Origin: Luzula sylvatica | Lineage: Eukaryota > Streptophyta > Magnoliopsida > Poales > Juncaceae | Direction: 5' to 3' | Length of the DNA stretch: 64,000 nt | Assembly: GCA_946800325.1 (NCBI GenBank) | Contig: OX326957.1 | Span: 60,533,070 to 60,597,069, forward strand | In this document: piece by piece, positions 34,345 through 47,161 of the stretch | Layout: every line of letters begins with the position of its first letter | Numbering within the stretch: the first letter of the stretch is position 1 | The notes under the pieces: model-generated | The model's database searches: none | What the model was told of the DNA's origin: nothing | What the model saw: the letters and a program-made list of their open reading frames with translations, nothing else | Position numbers and translations under genes: made by a program

Positions 34345-36107
34345 CTAGTGGGCCCCACAGAAGCAATTCTCGACGCCAACATCCTTCCCGATACAAGCCA
34401 TCCTCTCCCCCTCGCCGAACCAACTCGCTCTCTTCTCCACCAACTCCTTCAAGAAATAGTCGAGCTTCTCGATCGTGACACTTGGCATCACCACAACATG
34501 CGCGATGTTCCCTTCGCAAGCCAATTGCCACCTCCTCACAAACTCCTCGTCGTTGGGCCGCTCGAAAACAACGGTACTGCTCAACTCGTTCAACATCGCT
34601 CCGATTTTATTCTCTTGCAACCGATCCTTCAAATAATGCGCGTTTCTCAAGCACTTTTGGACTTCTTTTTGAAACCCGCGATAGCCTTTGCGGTTTAGGG
34701 TGTACCAAAGGAAAAGCGGTGCGTGCCCGTTTCGCGAACCCATTATGGTCGCGTCTCGGGAGGCCAAGTACTCCACGTTGCTTGAGAGTTTGTTTATGTG
34801 GTTTAGACGCGTTATTTGGACGCCACATGGCATTGGGCACCCTACGAATTTGTGGCCCGATACGCTCACGCTTCCTATTGGCTTCTTGAACGACACTTTT
34901 GGCGCCTAAAAAAGAAAAAGAAATTTTTTTTTTTTATTTTTTATTATTTTTCATAATATAAAAAGGGAAAGGGAAATTACGCGTTTAACAAAAGGCATCA
35001 TGAGGCCAAAGAGAGCACCGTCACAATGAATATAGAATTTATCTTTGAAACCATTTTCTTCTAGGGTTTTAATCACCAAGTCCAGATCGTCAACGGCTCC
35101 CTTCACGGTGGTCCCTACATTTAATTTTAGGGTTTAATAATATAGAAAAAATGCCAAAAAAAAATAAGAAAAATAATAGGAGGGGTGATAATGAATAATT
35201 ACCGATGTTGACGTTGATAATTGCGGGTTTGTCGATGTTTTCAAGAAGCCTCTTCTTGAAATCAGCGCAATCGATTTCGCCTGAAACGAGCGTGTCTACT
35301 TTAATGCAATCCATTCTATACATTCTCGCTGCTTTGAAAACCGAATAATGCGATTCTTTCGATGCATACAATACCCCATCTGGATACACTTCTCTCCTGC
35401 ACCGAAACAATATAGTAAAATTTGAGTACTTTTTGCAAAACAAAATCAAAAAATTAGGGTCTAATTAATATACCCGACGAGAATGCCGTGGAGGTTTCCT
35501 TCGGTGCCGCAATTGGTAATATAACCCCAATATTCGTCCTTTTCCAATTCCCAGAGCCTTGCGAACCAATCCAAGACTCCAACTTCGAATTGTCTCGAAT
35601 GAACCCCGTAATTGCTCTCGATAAATGGGTCTCCAAGGTTATTTATGGAAAAGCGTTGGAGCTGAGACAATGCGCCATAATCAAAATCCAAGTTGTATGG
35701 ATACCCTATCAAATTAATGTTTATGATTGATTGTTAAATTGAATTTGACTATGAAAGGGGGAAGAAAAGGGGGGGAAAAGATGCGTACCTAAATGGTGCT
35801 TGGTACGCTCGACAAGGGAGCGGCGGTACCGAGCCAGAACACTGGCCATGTAGGCCTCTCTCTCACCAGTGACCTCATCATCTACCTCTGGTTCAACAAT
35901 GGAGAAGCACGTGGTGTGCACGTTTTTCCCTAATACAATCTCCCTCTTTTTCTCGGTAACCATCTCTTCTTTTGTTTCTTCCTCTTCAAATCCATTCAGT
36001 TCCTCCACTATCAACGGATCTACTATCTCAATCGGTTTGAGCTCCTCCGGTAATGGTTCGGGTGTCGAGACCAGATCCGCGATCCCCTTTCCAACGCTGC
36101 CAACCAT
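34345..36107 (-). CDS. SDC: Serine decarboxylase (PLP-dependent, group II)
   Basis: Converts L-serine to ethanolamine, the first step toward phosphatidylethanolamine and choline in plants. Five coding exons on the minus strand: 36107-35789, 35705-35474, 35396-35203, 35114-34981 and 34905-34345. All are bounded by GT-AG, giving 479 residues, near the usual length. The PLP Lys is Lys312 in [13 protein letters not shown]. Asp280 in IHCDGALFG should contact the cofactor nitrogen, and His200 in [11 protein letters not shown] should stack on the ring. [13 protein letters not shown] (165-177) is the phosphate-binding region typical of this clade, often mislabelled histidine decarboxylase. The first about 70 residues are acidic, low-complexity and poorly conserved; no transit peptide is evident. 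A TTTCAG acceptor just before the ATG points to a leader intron. A TATA word lies upstream at 36343-36351. All key residues are intact. Confidence 0.95.
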
Positions 36108-36342
36108 GCTTCTGATTCCTGAGCTGAAACAATAAAATTGAAGAAATTAAGATTCTTGCATGTAATTTCCCGCAAATTCAAGCCTAAAAACCTTACCAAA
36201 TTTGGTATATTATAACATTTTAAATTCTGAACCTGTATGCTTAAAGCCGATAGCAATGAATCGTCTTTTTTCTTCCGGCGAGGCGGCGAAAGGAGTAGGA
36301 CTGAGTGAGGGAGAAAGAGGAGGAAAGCAGTTGCCGCGTCTC

Positions 36343-36351
36343 AAATTTATA
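36343..36351 (-). promoter_or_regulatory. TATA box of serine decarboxylase
   Basis: TATAAATTT on the minus strand. It is followed by a C/T-rich leader, a likely donor (ATACAG|GTTCAG or TTTG|GTAAGG near 36190-36235) and the leader-intron acceptor TTTCAG just upstream of the ATG. Confidence 0.5.
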
Positions 36352-39300
36352 GAGCGCGAGAGAATGAAAAATCGCGAGATTATTTTGGCGAATATTTCGC
36401 GAGTTTTCGTGCAGTTATTAAAACGAGGGAGATAAAATAAATTAATACTACTGAATAAATATATTAAATAACAGTAGAAAATTAGATCACGTCGTATCAC
36501 TCGTATCTATCTATCAAAATCAAATTACCCTTTGTATAGTCTGTAAAGGTACTCCAGTATTAAAATACGAAATTAATTAATATTATTATCATAATACTAA
36601 GTTAGTTCCTAAAATAGTTACTTTTCAATGTATTTATTTATATTTATTTTTCGGATAATTAGAATTTGATTACTGGCATGTGGCTGAATGGGATGCTGCG
36701 TGGGGTGCTTATCCACTTTTGGTATATATGCATATATTTCTTGTAATCGAGATTTATTAAGATGGAATATTAATAGTGACAGTTTTATATATATTTCTCG
36801 TAATCAGTATGGACCGTAGTTGTTTAGTTTGCGATTAAAACATGCATAATTTACGGACAATTACGTATTACGAACAATATATGTATTGTCGTTTTCGTAC
36901 CCGAGCTAATTAATAATTCACGAATTTTATAATTTTTGTATAAAAAATATGCATTATACACGTATTGCCGTATAATACGTTTTTCTCATAGAAATTATAT
37001 ATACTTCAAATGGATAATGAAATAAATTTTTAACAGTTATTAAGATAACACAAATATCAATCATAATCTACAAATTTATGATTTTAAACTACAATAAACA
37101 TTATTTAATAAAGATAAGTATATCTCTCAATTATTTATGAATGAAAAATCTTATATTCATATAATTCTATATACTAAAATATTGTATATGTACTATGTAA
37201 AACAAATCTAACTATGACAAATAGCCAAATTGATCAATTAATAATGTACTTCTTTTTATTTGATCAAAAGGTTGTAATTACACTATCAAGATTTCTTATT
37301 CAAATGGATTTGAATTTTAATTAAGAAATTCACACGACAACATAGGACCACAAATGTATTAACAAAATACATGAAAATGATGTTCATATCATACAAAATT
37401 CATTTGCAAGCATCTTTCTTTGTCAGTGACAAGAGAGAACCAAAATAATAACAACATTGGATACCAAATTGATCGTTCATAATAAGAAAACACTTTATTC
37501 TAGATAAAGAAATGGTCGAAAAATATTTCACTATCCAACTTTATACATAATCTACTTGTTTTTGTAACCTAAAATTCAAAACATAATAGTATTGACATTT
37601 CCCTACATAAATAGTCCCATAAAAATAATTTAAATATCTATCTTAAATATTTGTGTTATTGATACAATCAAACTAATGAAATTTTACTTTATTTTACTGT
37701 AACAAACTCTGTTGGTCAAAATGGAGAAAGCAAAATTGATTTCTATATATTCACGTATTGTAAGATATTCCGAAACCTAAATATAAAATCCGAATCCAAG
37801 TTCTTTGAAGTTATATATATTTTGTTCTCCTTGTTAGGTTATTTGCCCACTACGGTTAGGAGAAATACAACTAAAAAATATTTTACACATATACAATTAT
37901 TTTTGAAGCGAAACATAATTCATAAATTAGGAATATTTTTTGTTTCATTTTTTTATTTATGATAACAATGAGATTTGAATTTTTAACATTTGATATTTTG
38001 TAATAAACACTACTTACCCCTAGGCCCAGAGATCATTGATACAACACACGTACCATGTTACAAGACTTTTTTTAATAATTAATAGATGGAACGAATGAAA
38101 AATTAAGAGTTTCTATTGTCCTCATCTCCTTTTTGTCTTATTGTAGTACTTTTCTCGTTCTATAATTTATTAGATTAATTCCCTGATTATCACGAAAACG
38201 ACCTTGCACGGTCCACTTCGAAATTTGATATTTATATACAACAAAAATCTTTGAAGATTTTTCTTTTTTTCTTCCTTTTTTAAGTTAATATTTTTTGTAT
38301 GTTACAATACAAAACAAAAAAAATATCATAATAACAAATTTCCCCTCAAGTTAATTGAACCAGCCAAATTTGCAGATAATAACATCGACAAACAAATAAA
38401 TTAAAATAACAAAAACACGTTATATTAAAATTATATGAGAAAACAACCCGTTACACAACTAGTTACTCAACCAAAGACACAGAGGAAATAAAATTACATT
38501 GCAACGCCACGCTCTGATATCGTCTGAAATTCTCGCGATACGTTACTCGTCCCAATCATTTGGACCCACCGGAGCAAAATGTCATGATTCCGTATCTCGT
38601 GTTTCCCTCATTCTAGTTCTTTTGTATCAATTACTATGTATACTCCTGTGTGGAGATTCCTTGTGGCATCATTTAATCGTTAAATGATAGGTATTTACAC
38701 TGATTTGTGCACGTTGAGTCTTAACTACGGTACAAGGCTGAGAGTCATGGGCAGGGCCATGGGAATCTGAAGGGCCACTTGAGTTAGCGTCGTCACTGGT
38801 TCACCCAAAATCCAATAATTTTCAGCCATGTCATCATCATGAATATTCGGCTGTAGCCACGTCATCAATATTGAATATGTACCTCAAAAAAGATATTTAT
38901 GTACCTCAAAAAAGAAATTTTTTTGTAAGTTTACGGTAAATATGTCAATATTTTTATTGATATGTCTAAATTGAATTCGGATTAATTTGTTAGATTTTTA
39001 TTGTGCGTAGAATGATTGTGTATAATTTTAGAGTTTTCTATTGAATTTCTAATTTATTTATATTTTTCTATTATATGTGAAAAATCAACATTACAAGTTT
39101 TTGTGTGATGTATACAAATCTACAAAAATTAGCTCTGCATTATTTACTTGTTTGTGTTAGTTCAAATTTCCGATTTGATTATCTCTAAACAATATCGATA
39201 TTATTAATCAATTTGCTAAGTGTCATTCGTAGAAAAAAACATATAGGTATGGCTCGTAAACGAGATAAAAATAAGATACGTATTCACATATGCAAATGTG

Positions 39301-39524
39301 CGTATTTGGACAAGCAAAGGTGGTGATTATTACGAAGAAAGAAGGTTATTATTCTCAAGAAGATCATTAAGTGAAGCATCAACATTAAAATAGTGAAGAA
39401 TCAAGACGGAAGTACTCACTCAAATGAAGACTTCCACGAGTTGGGATATCACAGACTCACTAAAATAATCATATAGGTATCCTTAGACTCAATTTATATT
39501 ATTAAACTCAATCTAGAATATTTA

Positions 39525-39672
39525 ATATGTTCGAAACGCGATAAATGGGAAGGTTGTGGAGTGTGATAAAAAAAAAAGTTATGTTCGAACGGAATATACC
39601 TTGCGTTCGAACGAAAATCAACAGTCCCTCAGTTGAGTTTACAAATGATTCGTTCGAACGAAAATCTACCAC
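39525..39672. repeat. CGTTCGAACG cluster, second retro-like remnant
   Basis: Contains TATGTTCGAACGGAATATAC, TTGCGTTCGAACGAAAATCA and ATTCGTTCGAACGAAAATCT. The sequence before it (about 39340-39480, gaagatcattaagtgaagca and cacgagttgggatatcacag) is organised like that before the cluster at 26.6 kb. This suggests two diverged members of one retroelement family. Confidence 0.5.
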
Positions 39673-41239
39673 CTACTGAACTCTTTAACAAATATCTTGT
39701 GTTAGTGATTGTGGTATTATCTTTATTCATTTTGTATTATTTCAAGCTTTTGCAATATATAACTTGCGTAGTATTATTGCAAAAATAAGACCTTAGAATT
39801 ATCTATTCACTCCCCTCTAGGTCAAGATTATATAACACTTTGTACATCTTTTTCATGCCTGGATATTTGTATGTTTAGTTAGAAAATAAAAAGATAAAAT
39901 ATGTTCGGATAATTAGGTTCAATTGTTATAAAAAATCCCTCCATTAATTTGTCTTATTTTGTAAATTATATTTAACTGCTTTATGTATGTTTTAAAATCA
40001 CCAAAAATATTTTTGTTTAATATTAATTGTGTTTATGCTGTTCAGAATTTTATCTCACTGAATTTCATTTTTTGTTCTATTTGTTATATTTTTTAGAATT
40101 TCAACTATCAAAATCTCAACAATTGATAGATGAACTTCTAAATATCATAACAAATAGAAAAATAATTGAAATTGAGTAAGATAAGATCATAAACATATTA
40201 GACACAATCAATACTAAACATGATTTTTTTGGTAATTTTAAAAGATATAGAAATCAGTCAAATATATTTTACAAAACCAGACATAAAAAGGAGATTTTTC
40301 TTAACAATTTAAAATAATTATCCAAATATTTTTTGTCTTTTTCTTTTATAATTAAACAGAAAAATTTCCAAACATGAAAAAAATAAACAAACAGGTAAAG
40401 AATGCATAGATAATTTTTTTATATTTTTAAACATCACAAAAAAATTGTAAAACTGATTTTTCACATAAATTTATAATTAATAGAAACATGTAAATAAATT
40501 AAAAATTCAAGATAGAACTATCAAATTTCACACAATCATTTCACACACAATAAAAAAATAATATGTGATGGTACCTGCACTTTCGCTACCTAGGCTGGCA
40601 ATTGTGTAAAAAAAATTGCTATTTTAAAATGAAAACAATTATAAAAAAATTATTATTATGCTCTTTCGCCAGATGACTTGGCGAAAGTGACTTGATTAAA
40701 TTTTTTTAGGTTAACCTCAAAAAGTCATGGTTAAACACTTTCGTCAGATACTTTGGTGAAAGTCTAATCTTTTTCGCCATAAGGTCTAGCGAAAGAACTA
40801 GATTTACAAATTGCAAAAGTTAATAATTATCCTTACAAATTGTTTTTTAGGATGCTACATATAAAAAAAATTAGTATTCCGACCTCTTTATCTTTGACGT
40901 TCCGAATACTGATAGTCGATAGTCGTCGGATACGCGAAGATGCTCAGGCTCAACCATAACAAATTTAATACATTTTATATAATCGGTACTTGATGCTCAA
41001 GCTCAATCATAACAAATTTTATACATTTATACAATTACTTTATGGGAAATTATAAGATTGTACATGCTTTGAACATATGAAGATATAAATTAACATATGA
41101 TCTAATTTGAATACGTGGAGATATTATGAAAATATAAATAAACATGATGGACCAAGTCTATGAATTTATTGGAATTTGGGAAATCCTACCATATACTGGT
41201 GATTGGACAAACATATGTTCCGTTACTTAAAAACGTAAT

Positions 41240-42125
41240 GACAAATTTAATACATTTTGTCTATTTTAAATACAATCATAAAAAATATATTTAAAATTGT
41301 AAAACTAGTTATTGTGTTATATATGTATAATCACAAAACACAATAATAAAAAATAATATTTTACGATAAAATTATAATTTATATTCAAAATAATCGGATT
41401 TTTTTTGTGCAATACAATATTATAATATGAATTAATGCATTGCGAAATATATCATAAATCATCGTTAAAATAACAACACTAACATATTATGTGGAGAAAT
41501 ATTTTAATTTTATTTGTTGTTTAATAAAATAAATATGGAAATATCAAATAATTGAACGAAGGGTGTTTTGGTCATAAAAGTATAATTGGATGGCAAAAGT
41601 TAAATTTAACTCCATAGAAGATACAAAATAAGTTAATTCACTTTCTAAGGTGTGATTGAGAGAATTAAAAAATGAGGGATTTTTCATAATTTTCTGAATG
41701 ATTAATTTTTTTTTTAAGAATTCCCCTATTACATATGTATATATATTATCATTTTATTTGATTTTAAAATTTCAAATTTGTAAGTATACATATTTTTATT
41801 TTACTTATGGATCTCACTATTTTATAATTTTTATTTAAATTTATTATAGTACTAATGGTTTAAAATGATAAATATTAGGGAACAATATGGAAAATATATC
41901 ATTATTCATATCAGATAATAATGTTACCTTTAGCCTAACGGCAATTTAATAAAAAAATAATTTATTGTTACTTTTAGTTTTTACTCACTGTAATATACAC
42001 TAACATTCCGTCAATTTTTTTTTTGTTGCTTATCCGTTCCCATGTTTAACCCAATAAGAAAATACCACGTCGTGGCTTCACAAGAGGTTTTATGTATTGA
42101 GCCACAGAGAAAATACACTCCGGTA
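41240..42125. repeat. Degenerate third copy of the 48.4-49.6 kb inverted-repeat sequence
   Basis: 41240-41530 matches the left arm (TGTCTATTTTAAATACAATC, AAAATTGTAAAACTAGTTAT, CAAAACACAATAATAAAAAA). 41990-42125 matches the outer end of the right arm: AACATTCCGTCAA, ACCACGTCGTGGCTTCACAA, CACAGAGAAAATACACTCC. The two parts have the relative orientation of the full structure but are shorter and more diverged. Confidence 0.55.
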
Positions 42126-42199
42126 AACTACATATGACTTTCATGTCTACCAAAATTATGCAATTAGTTTGCATGAGTGGATTGATGTAAAAAATAAAA

Positions 42200-44495
42200 G
42201 GGGGAATTTCACATGTGTCCCTCCAAAAATTATAAATATCATATTTATCCCTCTAAAATAGTTGATATCAAATTTGTCCATCCAAACCTTTAATTATTAT
42301 CAAAATTAACCAAATTCAATTATTCTGTTAGATTTAACATCAAGCTTGTGAAAAGACCAATTTGTCCTTCACACTAAAACCAACAAAATCGTGAGTTCTT
42401 GGAGGAAAGCGAACAAGCCTCTCTCTCTAACCCTCACCTAGCACCGTGCATCTCAGCAAAATCGTGAGTTCTTGGATGTAATCGTGAGTTCTTCTGGAAA
42501 ATCTCCTCTTTAAATCTCACTACACACGCTGCAAGTGGTCGAAGCTACTCACATTTGTATAAATCATCGAAGGAATCTTTTGGCGACTATATTCAAGATA
42601 TAATTTATCGAAATATCTAATTTCTTTCTGAAATTAATCAATTTTGTGATTTCGTGGCTAATTAGGGATAGATTAAGGTCTATTACGGATCATTGTGCTG
42701 AAATTATACTAAGGGGCTGTTTGGATTGAAGTATTCATGGCAGTTAGTAGATACAACTGCTGCAGTCTCTTCATTCTTGTTGTTTGGTTTGAAGTATTAC
42801 ATGGTACTGCTGCAGCTCACCTTTCCCAATGCCCTTTATTGCAGCAATTGTATCTCTACTCATAACTACGAGGATCAGATCTGCAGGGTTAAAGAAATTG
42901 GCGGGAAGAAGCTGAACACCTTGCCTCATCCTCTTCGTTGCTTTTGGTTTGCTTGCCCTAATCTGTTTTCTATGAATTATCTTATTTCTCTCTAGCTCCA
43001 GAAGGGTTTTTCTTGCTCTACTTGTCTCATATTTGTTCGAAATTGAAGAAACATGACCTTTTTTCATTATACAGACTATATTAAAATTATAACAAAAAAG
43101 TCATAGTTGTGGTTTAATTGTTATTGTCTTCTAATATAAGAAATGCATATACTAACATAATTTTTGAGATCCATATCACTCTCACATATTTTTTCTTCTA
43201 ATTTTGAGTTTCAACTTTCATGTTTAGTTTGGGAGATACGACAATTTTGGTCAGAGAACTTCAGTACAACTCTCATCACCATCCTCAATCACTAAAGAGT
43301 TAGTTCTGTGAATTTCAGTAGCCATTTCGCTTATTGGTCTAATTAGTATCGAATTTGTCATTAATGATGTTATGTTGCTCTAAATTGATCTGTAATTTAT
43401 GGTTCGAGACATAATTCCATTTCAATTTTATCTCCAAACGATTTGGTCTGATTCTTTTGATTTGGAAGTGATTGAATCATTAATTTGATTGATTAATGAT
43501 TGCATATTGGAACTTTTTTGTTCTATTTGCTAAGCAGCTAACATTTGATTATTTATGCTATGATAACACTTGATTCATTGTGCAAGAAGAAAGAGGAAGG
43601 ATTGTTTTAGATAATTTTAGAAATTATAAGGGCTGGTGAGATGTATAAGACTATAGTCAAAAAAAATTTTAAAGATTGTTGGTTACTGAGTTAAATTATA
43701 AATAACATTACGCACACATATTCCATATATGTATAATTTATTGTAGGTATCATTTTGTTATAAATATATGCAACTAATTAATAGAATTACGATATACGTA
43801 CATAAACATTTAAATATGTTGTATCCATCTAAAACACAAATTGTTCAATTCCTTTCTTCCAAACATCCTTATTGTAATTGCAGCAACTATACCTTCTTCC
43901 ATCCAAACAAAACAATTACAATGCCATTGCAGGAGTTATCACAACTGAAGTTCCATATTCTCATGTAGTTTCTAAATCGGCTATCCAAACACCCCCTAAG
44001 GTCAATTGGATTAATTGAACAAATTATGCCGAAGAACTTGATAGATATTGAATCAAGTCATTAGGGCCTATTTTGCTTCGACCCGAAGAGGGTTTAGGAG
44101 GTAGCTTCACGAGGGAGAGAGACGAGGTTTAAGTACTAGTTGATCGGCGATGAAGGTAGAGGCTTTAGGCGAAGCAAGCAAATTTCATATGTTCTCCAAA
44201 GGAGTGGGAAAGAACACAGGGACAAGAAAGAGGACCAAGACTATGCATTTTAGTTTTAGAGAGAGTATTTTGGTAATATAAATTTATAATTAACAGTTCA
44301 ACTAGAGTTAAAATATTAAACTATGATTAATTTGATGGCAAATTGATGATTATGACAAATTTGATATTATATTAGTTTGAGTGGATAAATTTGATAGATT
44401 TTTAAGTCTGAAGGGATATATTTGTATTTTTTTTAAATTTAGAAGGACAAATTTGATATTATGAATTTTTGGAGGTACATACACGAAATTACCCC
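42200..44495. mobile_element. Mutator-like element, host of a nested PIF element
   Basis: Perfect 9-bp target duplication AAAATAAAA (42191-42199, 44496-44504). Ends are inverted repeats of about 55 bp. The left is GGGGGAATTTCACATGTGTC and so on; the inverse of the right is GGGGTAATTTCGTGTATGTA and so on. Both continue into CCTCCAAAAATT and ATTTATCC/ATTTGTCC words. Without the nested element it is about 1 kb and non-coding. It belongs to the same broad family as 45678-46936. Confidence 0.85.
42713..43996. mobile_element. PIF/Harbinger-type element nested in the MULE
   Basis: Ends are GGGGCTGTTTGGATTG and, inverted from the right, GGGGGTGTTTGGATAG. The 3-bp target duplication TAA lies on both sides (42710-42712, 43997-43999). 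GTTTGGAT ends with TWA duplications fit PIF/Harbinger elements. A frame of 98 codons on the minus strand (43067-42771) has no recognisable transposase or Myb signature, so I treat the element as non-autonomous. Confidence 0.8.
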
Positions 44496-44504
44496 AAAAT
44501 AAAA

Positions 44505-45668
44505 ATATGAAAAATATGGTTTTTAAACAAGACTTGTATCGTATCTCATAATCATTATTAATAAATAATCATTTCTTATTCAATTGCTTCTCTTTTATCT
44601 GATTTGTTTAGTTTATCATTAATTGCTACAATTAATAGATTTGAGAATTTTTATTGGAAACATGTATTTTTTCTTTAATTGTTATACATACATATCAATA
44701 TGACACGAGTCCTCCACTAACAAGAAAGAAAATAAAACTAAAGAGGAGAATTATGGTAACAAACATATTGTTGCGTGACAACACAAAATAAAATATACTC
44801 ACGGATTTCTGAAACAAAAATTCACTCGACAAATAACAATTTATAAATTTCTCGTTATGATTTAATTTTATAATAAAGATGTCAGTAGGATAGGCTCGAA
44901 TCAGAAATGAATACTGTCAAGACCGTGAACAAATTTTCATGAACAATTCTTCATGCTAAAAAGTGTCAAATTTCAAAACCATGATTTATAACATCAAATA
45001 AACTCAAGCTAAATTAATGCATACTAAAACAAATTAAGTTGAAATAACATAACCGAACAATAAATTAGTTCATAATAAAATTAATTTAAATTAGTCCATA
45101 ATTTAAAGAACACGACTAAAATACCTACACAAACAAATTTAAAATAACATAATCGAACAATCAAGCAAGACTATATTAAAAATAGTCAAAATAATACATT
45201 AGTAACATTAAAAATTTAAATTAACCGTTTACTAGTAAGATATATAAGTAATTTTTGTAGTCGTGTGTCGAGTTTGAGCCGGATATCCTCACAAATCAGA
45301 TATCAAATATCATCTCTAACATATTCGTTGTGCAATTGATTTGAATATTTTAACGTGACGATAATGTCATAATTGAGTCATATGATCATATCATATCCAA
45401 TATTTCTAATATCGAAATAAAAATAAGACTACAATTATAAAAATAATTGTATTAAATTTAAAATCGAAATAATGAATAATACATATGAATAAATAATTAA
45501 ATATAATAAATATTTTAACAATAACATTTTTGTAGTGTTTTTTACACATCAAAAAATTGGGATTTGACATGATACTCCTCAAATGGACTCCAACATATTT
45601 AATGCAACATTTATGGATAGTTAATTGAGACAATTAGTGTCTCGATCAACATAAAATCCAATTAATAA
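44505..45668. other. Gene-free AT-rich stretch
   Basis: Short AT-rich repeats (for example AAATTAGTTCATAATAAAATT and ACATAATCGAACAATCAAG) but no supported gene or delimited element. Confidence 0.4.
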
Positions 45669-45677
45669 TTAATTATA

Positions 45678-46936
45678 GGGGAAATTTCTTTTATGTCCCT
45701 AAAAAAATTCAAAATAACAAATTTATCCCTAAAAAATAAACAATTACATATTTAACCTCTCTAAACTCAACTAGTATCATAAATATCCACTCAAAATTTA
45801 TAAATATCAAATTTATCCCTACAGTTAAATTTCTGTTAAATTCCTGTTAGACAAACCCTCATTTCAACTTTTTAATTTAATTAATATAACAAATAAAAAT
45901 AATAATGCCTAAAATACCCTTCTATTCACAATCATCTAACTGGAGAGTACATGTCTATTCTTAATCTCTCTTTCTTCTTCGTGAGCTCTCCAGTAAACAA
46001 AGGTGGTTCATTTTCGTAACACTATTTCTTCTCCCTCGATCGCGATTCTTTAGCGAAGGTGTGGCTCGAGCCTCGATCGCGAATCTTTGGCGAAGCAACG
46101 CGTGGCTTTGGCAGCGAAGGTGTAGATCGATCGCGATTTCTTCTCTGGCTCTTTATCTTCTCCAAGCTTGTCTCTTCGCCAATTGATCAAGGGGTGGCGT
46201 TCCTTTCACAATTTCTTCTCCAAGCTCTGTTTGTGCCTGCTAAATTTCTTCTCCAACGCGTGGCTCTAGACTGATCGCCAGGAGATAAGGTATTCGCTCA
46301 ATTTACTTACGAGATATCTCATCCTTTCAACAATTACAGTCATCATCGTTCTTGATCGAAGATGGTTTGGAGAAGGGGAGAAAATGCTTCGCCAAGCGTA
46401 GCCCTGATTCACCATGTCGCCATTGCCACCATGTCGCCATGCCTCTATTGCCGTCATCGTTCGTGAAGCTCTGGATGTACTCATTGATTCTTCGCCAACA
46501 CGAGTCAGCCATGTCACCATTGCCGCCAGTCCCCATTGATTCTTCGCCAACACGAGTCATCCATGTTACCAGTCTCCATTGATTCTTCCACGCATCGCCA
46601 TTGATTTGTCCTGATTCGCCAAGCTTCACCATGTCGCCATTGTTCTTCGACGGTTTGTAGAAGACACGATGCTGCTGGGTTCTTAGGTTTAGATTAGGTT
46701 GTCTAATGGATAGGGTTCTTAATGGGCAGGTTCTTAGTGGGTAGGGTTAGGTTCTTAACGGGTTTTAAGGGGTAAATTTGTCAAAAAAATATTTTTCTGT
46801 TAAGTTTAACTTACCGGTCAAATTTTCATACATTTGTTATAAACTAAGTTAAGAAGGGATAAATATGTAATTATTTTTTTTTGAGGGATAAATTTGTTAT
46901 TTTGAATATTTAAAGGGATATAGGAGAAATTCCCCC
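45678..46936. mobile_element. Mutator-like element with GC-rich cargo (Pack-MULE-like)
   Basis: Perfect 9-bp duplication TTAATTATA (45669-45677, 46937-46945). Ends are inverted repeats of about 50 bp: left GGGGAAATTTCTTTTATGTC, inverse of right GGGGGAATTTCTCCTATATC. Both continue into TTCAAAATAACAAATTTATC. The interior 45950-46680 is much more GC-rich than the surroundings, with GCGAAGGTGTGGCTCGAGCC, CTCGATCGCGAATC and repeats of a CTTCGCCAACACGAGTCA unit. It looks like captured genic sequence. No intact protein was recognised. Confidence 0.85.
46482..46590. repeat. Tandem repeat, about 57-bp unit, in MULE cargo
   Basis: Unit centred on TTGATTCTTCGCCAACACGA then GTCANCCATGTNACCA, present twice with a partial third copy. 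Confidence 0.7.
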
Positions 46937-47161
46937 TTAATTATATAGTTAACATGTACAAATTAACTATTAATTCAATTTTACATATTAAATATAGTTA
47001 ATTCAAATTTACATTTTAAATATATGTTGAAGCTATTATTTTAGTTAGTTATTCTTAAATATCACATTAAAGGTGTTCAAATATATTTGTGGAACTTAGT
47101 ATAATTCCCCAAAAATATTATATATTTAAATTACATTCATCTAAATTAAGTGTTTAAATTA

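Larger units (their letters stand above)
36505..42190. other. Long gene-poor AT-rich stretch with repeat relics
   Basis: No gene recognised. Items seen: two copies of ATTTATGTACCTCAAAAAAG at about 38875-38918; a CGTTCGAACG cluster at 39525-39672; a copia-like end word CTATTCACTCCCCTCTAGG at about 39803-39822; CTTTCGCC...GGCGAAAG stem words at 40660-40860; and sequences related to the 48.4-49.6 kb inverted repeat at 41240-41530 and 41990-42125. Confidence 0.5.

Noticed and set aside
34348..34909. Plus-strand frames opposite the last serine decarboxylase exon
   Set aside because: Shadows of a strongly conserved coding exon on the minus strand.
42771..43067. 98-codon minus-strand frame in the PIF element as a transposase or Myb-like protein
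   Set aside because: No DDE or Myb signature is visible and the frame has low-complexity Lys/Arg content.
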